Below are positions 24,594 through 24,768 of a stretch of 24,768 bases of DNA, in pieces (within the stretch, counting starts at the first letter, position 1; the number at the start of each line of letters is the position of its first letter). The translations under genes were made by a program, and so were the position numbers. Under the pieces are notes generated by a model that was not told the origin of the DNA, made no database searches, and worked only from the letters and a program-made list of their open reading frames with translations. Source of the DNA: Myxococcales bacterium (GTDB lineage Bacteria; Myxococcota; Polyangia; Polyangiales; Polyangiaceae); assembly GCA_003151595.1 (NCBI GenBank), contig PLXW01000165.1, forward strand, positions 1-24,768, written 5' to 3'.

Positions 24594-24768
24594 ATGGCTC
24601 AGGACATCCCGACCGAGGTCAAGCGCATCATCAAGGAGCAGCTCGACGTCGAGGAGAAGGACATCAAGGCGGAATCGTCGTTCATCGACGATCTCGGCGC
24701 CGACTCGCTCGGCCTCGTGGAGCTCGTCCTCGCTTTCGAAGAAGCCTTCGAGATCGACATCCCGGACG
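24594..24768 (+). CDS. acpP: Acyl carrier protein, C-terminus outside window
   Basis: The first 58 codons of ACP; the gene runs off the window. ATG 24594 has ACGAGG about seven bases upstream. Helix [14 protein letters not shown] is followed by the prosthetic-group site [12 protein letters not shown], where Ser38 would carry 4'-phosphopantetheine, then helix II ending [10 protein letters not shown]. It differs from the frequent DSLDTVEL in the residues just after the serine (GL for DT). The fabG-acpP gap contains a small hairpin (24496-24500/24505-24509), which could allow separate, higher expression of acpP. Confidence 0.96.
   Translation, partial: MAQDIPTEVKRIIKEQLDVEEKDIKAESSFIDDLGADSLGLVELVLAFEEAFEIDIPD

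Overview
The window reads as a chromosomal segment from a high-GC bacterium, most likely a myxobacterium (Myxococcota, possibly Polyangia). The reasons are the very GC-rich third codon positions (which create many long false antisense frames), a large Ser/Thr kinase fused to an AAA ATPase and a helical repeat region, several proline-rich or alanine-rich orphan proteins, and an isolated four-helix-bundle (S23-type) gene. The taxonomic call is an inference; there is no rRNA in the window.

Layout. (1) 1-610: the start of a four-helix-bundle gene on the minus strand, preceded by a compact structured element (a long imperfect inverted repeat containing two hairpins) and a 20-unit hexanucleotide array that abuts the stop codon of glnE. 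(2) 608-7262: glnE (glutamine synthetase adenylyltransferase) and, divergently, a 1236-residue kinase/ATPase. Their start codons are only 31 bp apart. (3) 7266-15698: a mixed stretch holding a CPBP-type membrane protein, a small coiled-coil membrane protein, an SPFH/prohibitin-like protein, an unusual protein with two HARE winged-helix domains and a degenerate Mrr-like nuclease domain, a DUF3634-like protein, a secreted proline-rich protein with a duplicated beta domain, an orphan helical protein and a double-GNAT acetyltransferase. (4) 15695-19497: a tight minus-strand catabolic operon, MarR regulator > BKACE (DUF849) beta-keto acid cleavage enzyme > crotonase > acyl-CoA carboxylase beta subunit, with a visible promoter and operator palindrome at the MarR start. 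(5) 19581-24768: a DUF1579 protein and then the plus-strand cluster yceD(DUF177)-rpmF-fabH-orphan-fabD-fabG-acpP, which supplies type II fatty acid synthesis.

How the genes work together: the last cluster makes the FAS II initiation, malonyl-transfer and first-reduction enzymes together with the carrier protein. The plsX gene that often sits between rpmF and fabH is absent, and a two-helix membrane protein is inserted between fabH and fabD. The MarR operon has the pieces to cleave a beta-keto acid with acetyl-CoA, hydrate or otherwise process an enoyl-CoA, and carboxylate or decarboxylate an acyl-CoA. Its substrate cannot be read from sequence. The most unusual items are the structured element next to the four-helix-bundle gene, the HARE-HARE-Mrr fusion, and the near-leaderless MarR promoter/operator.
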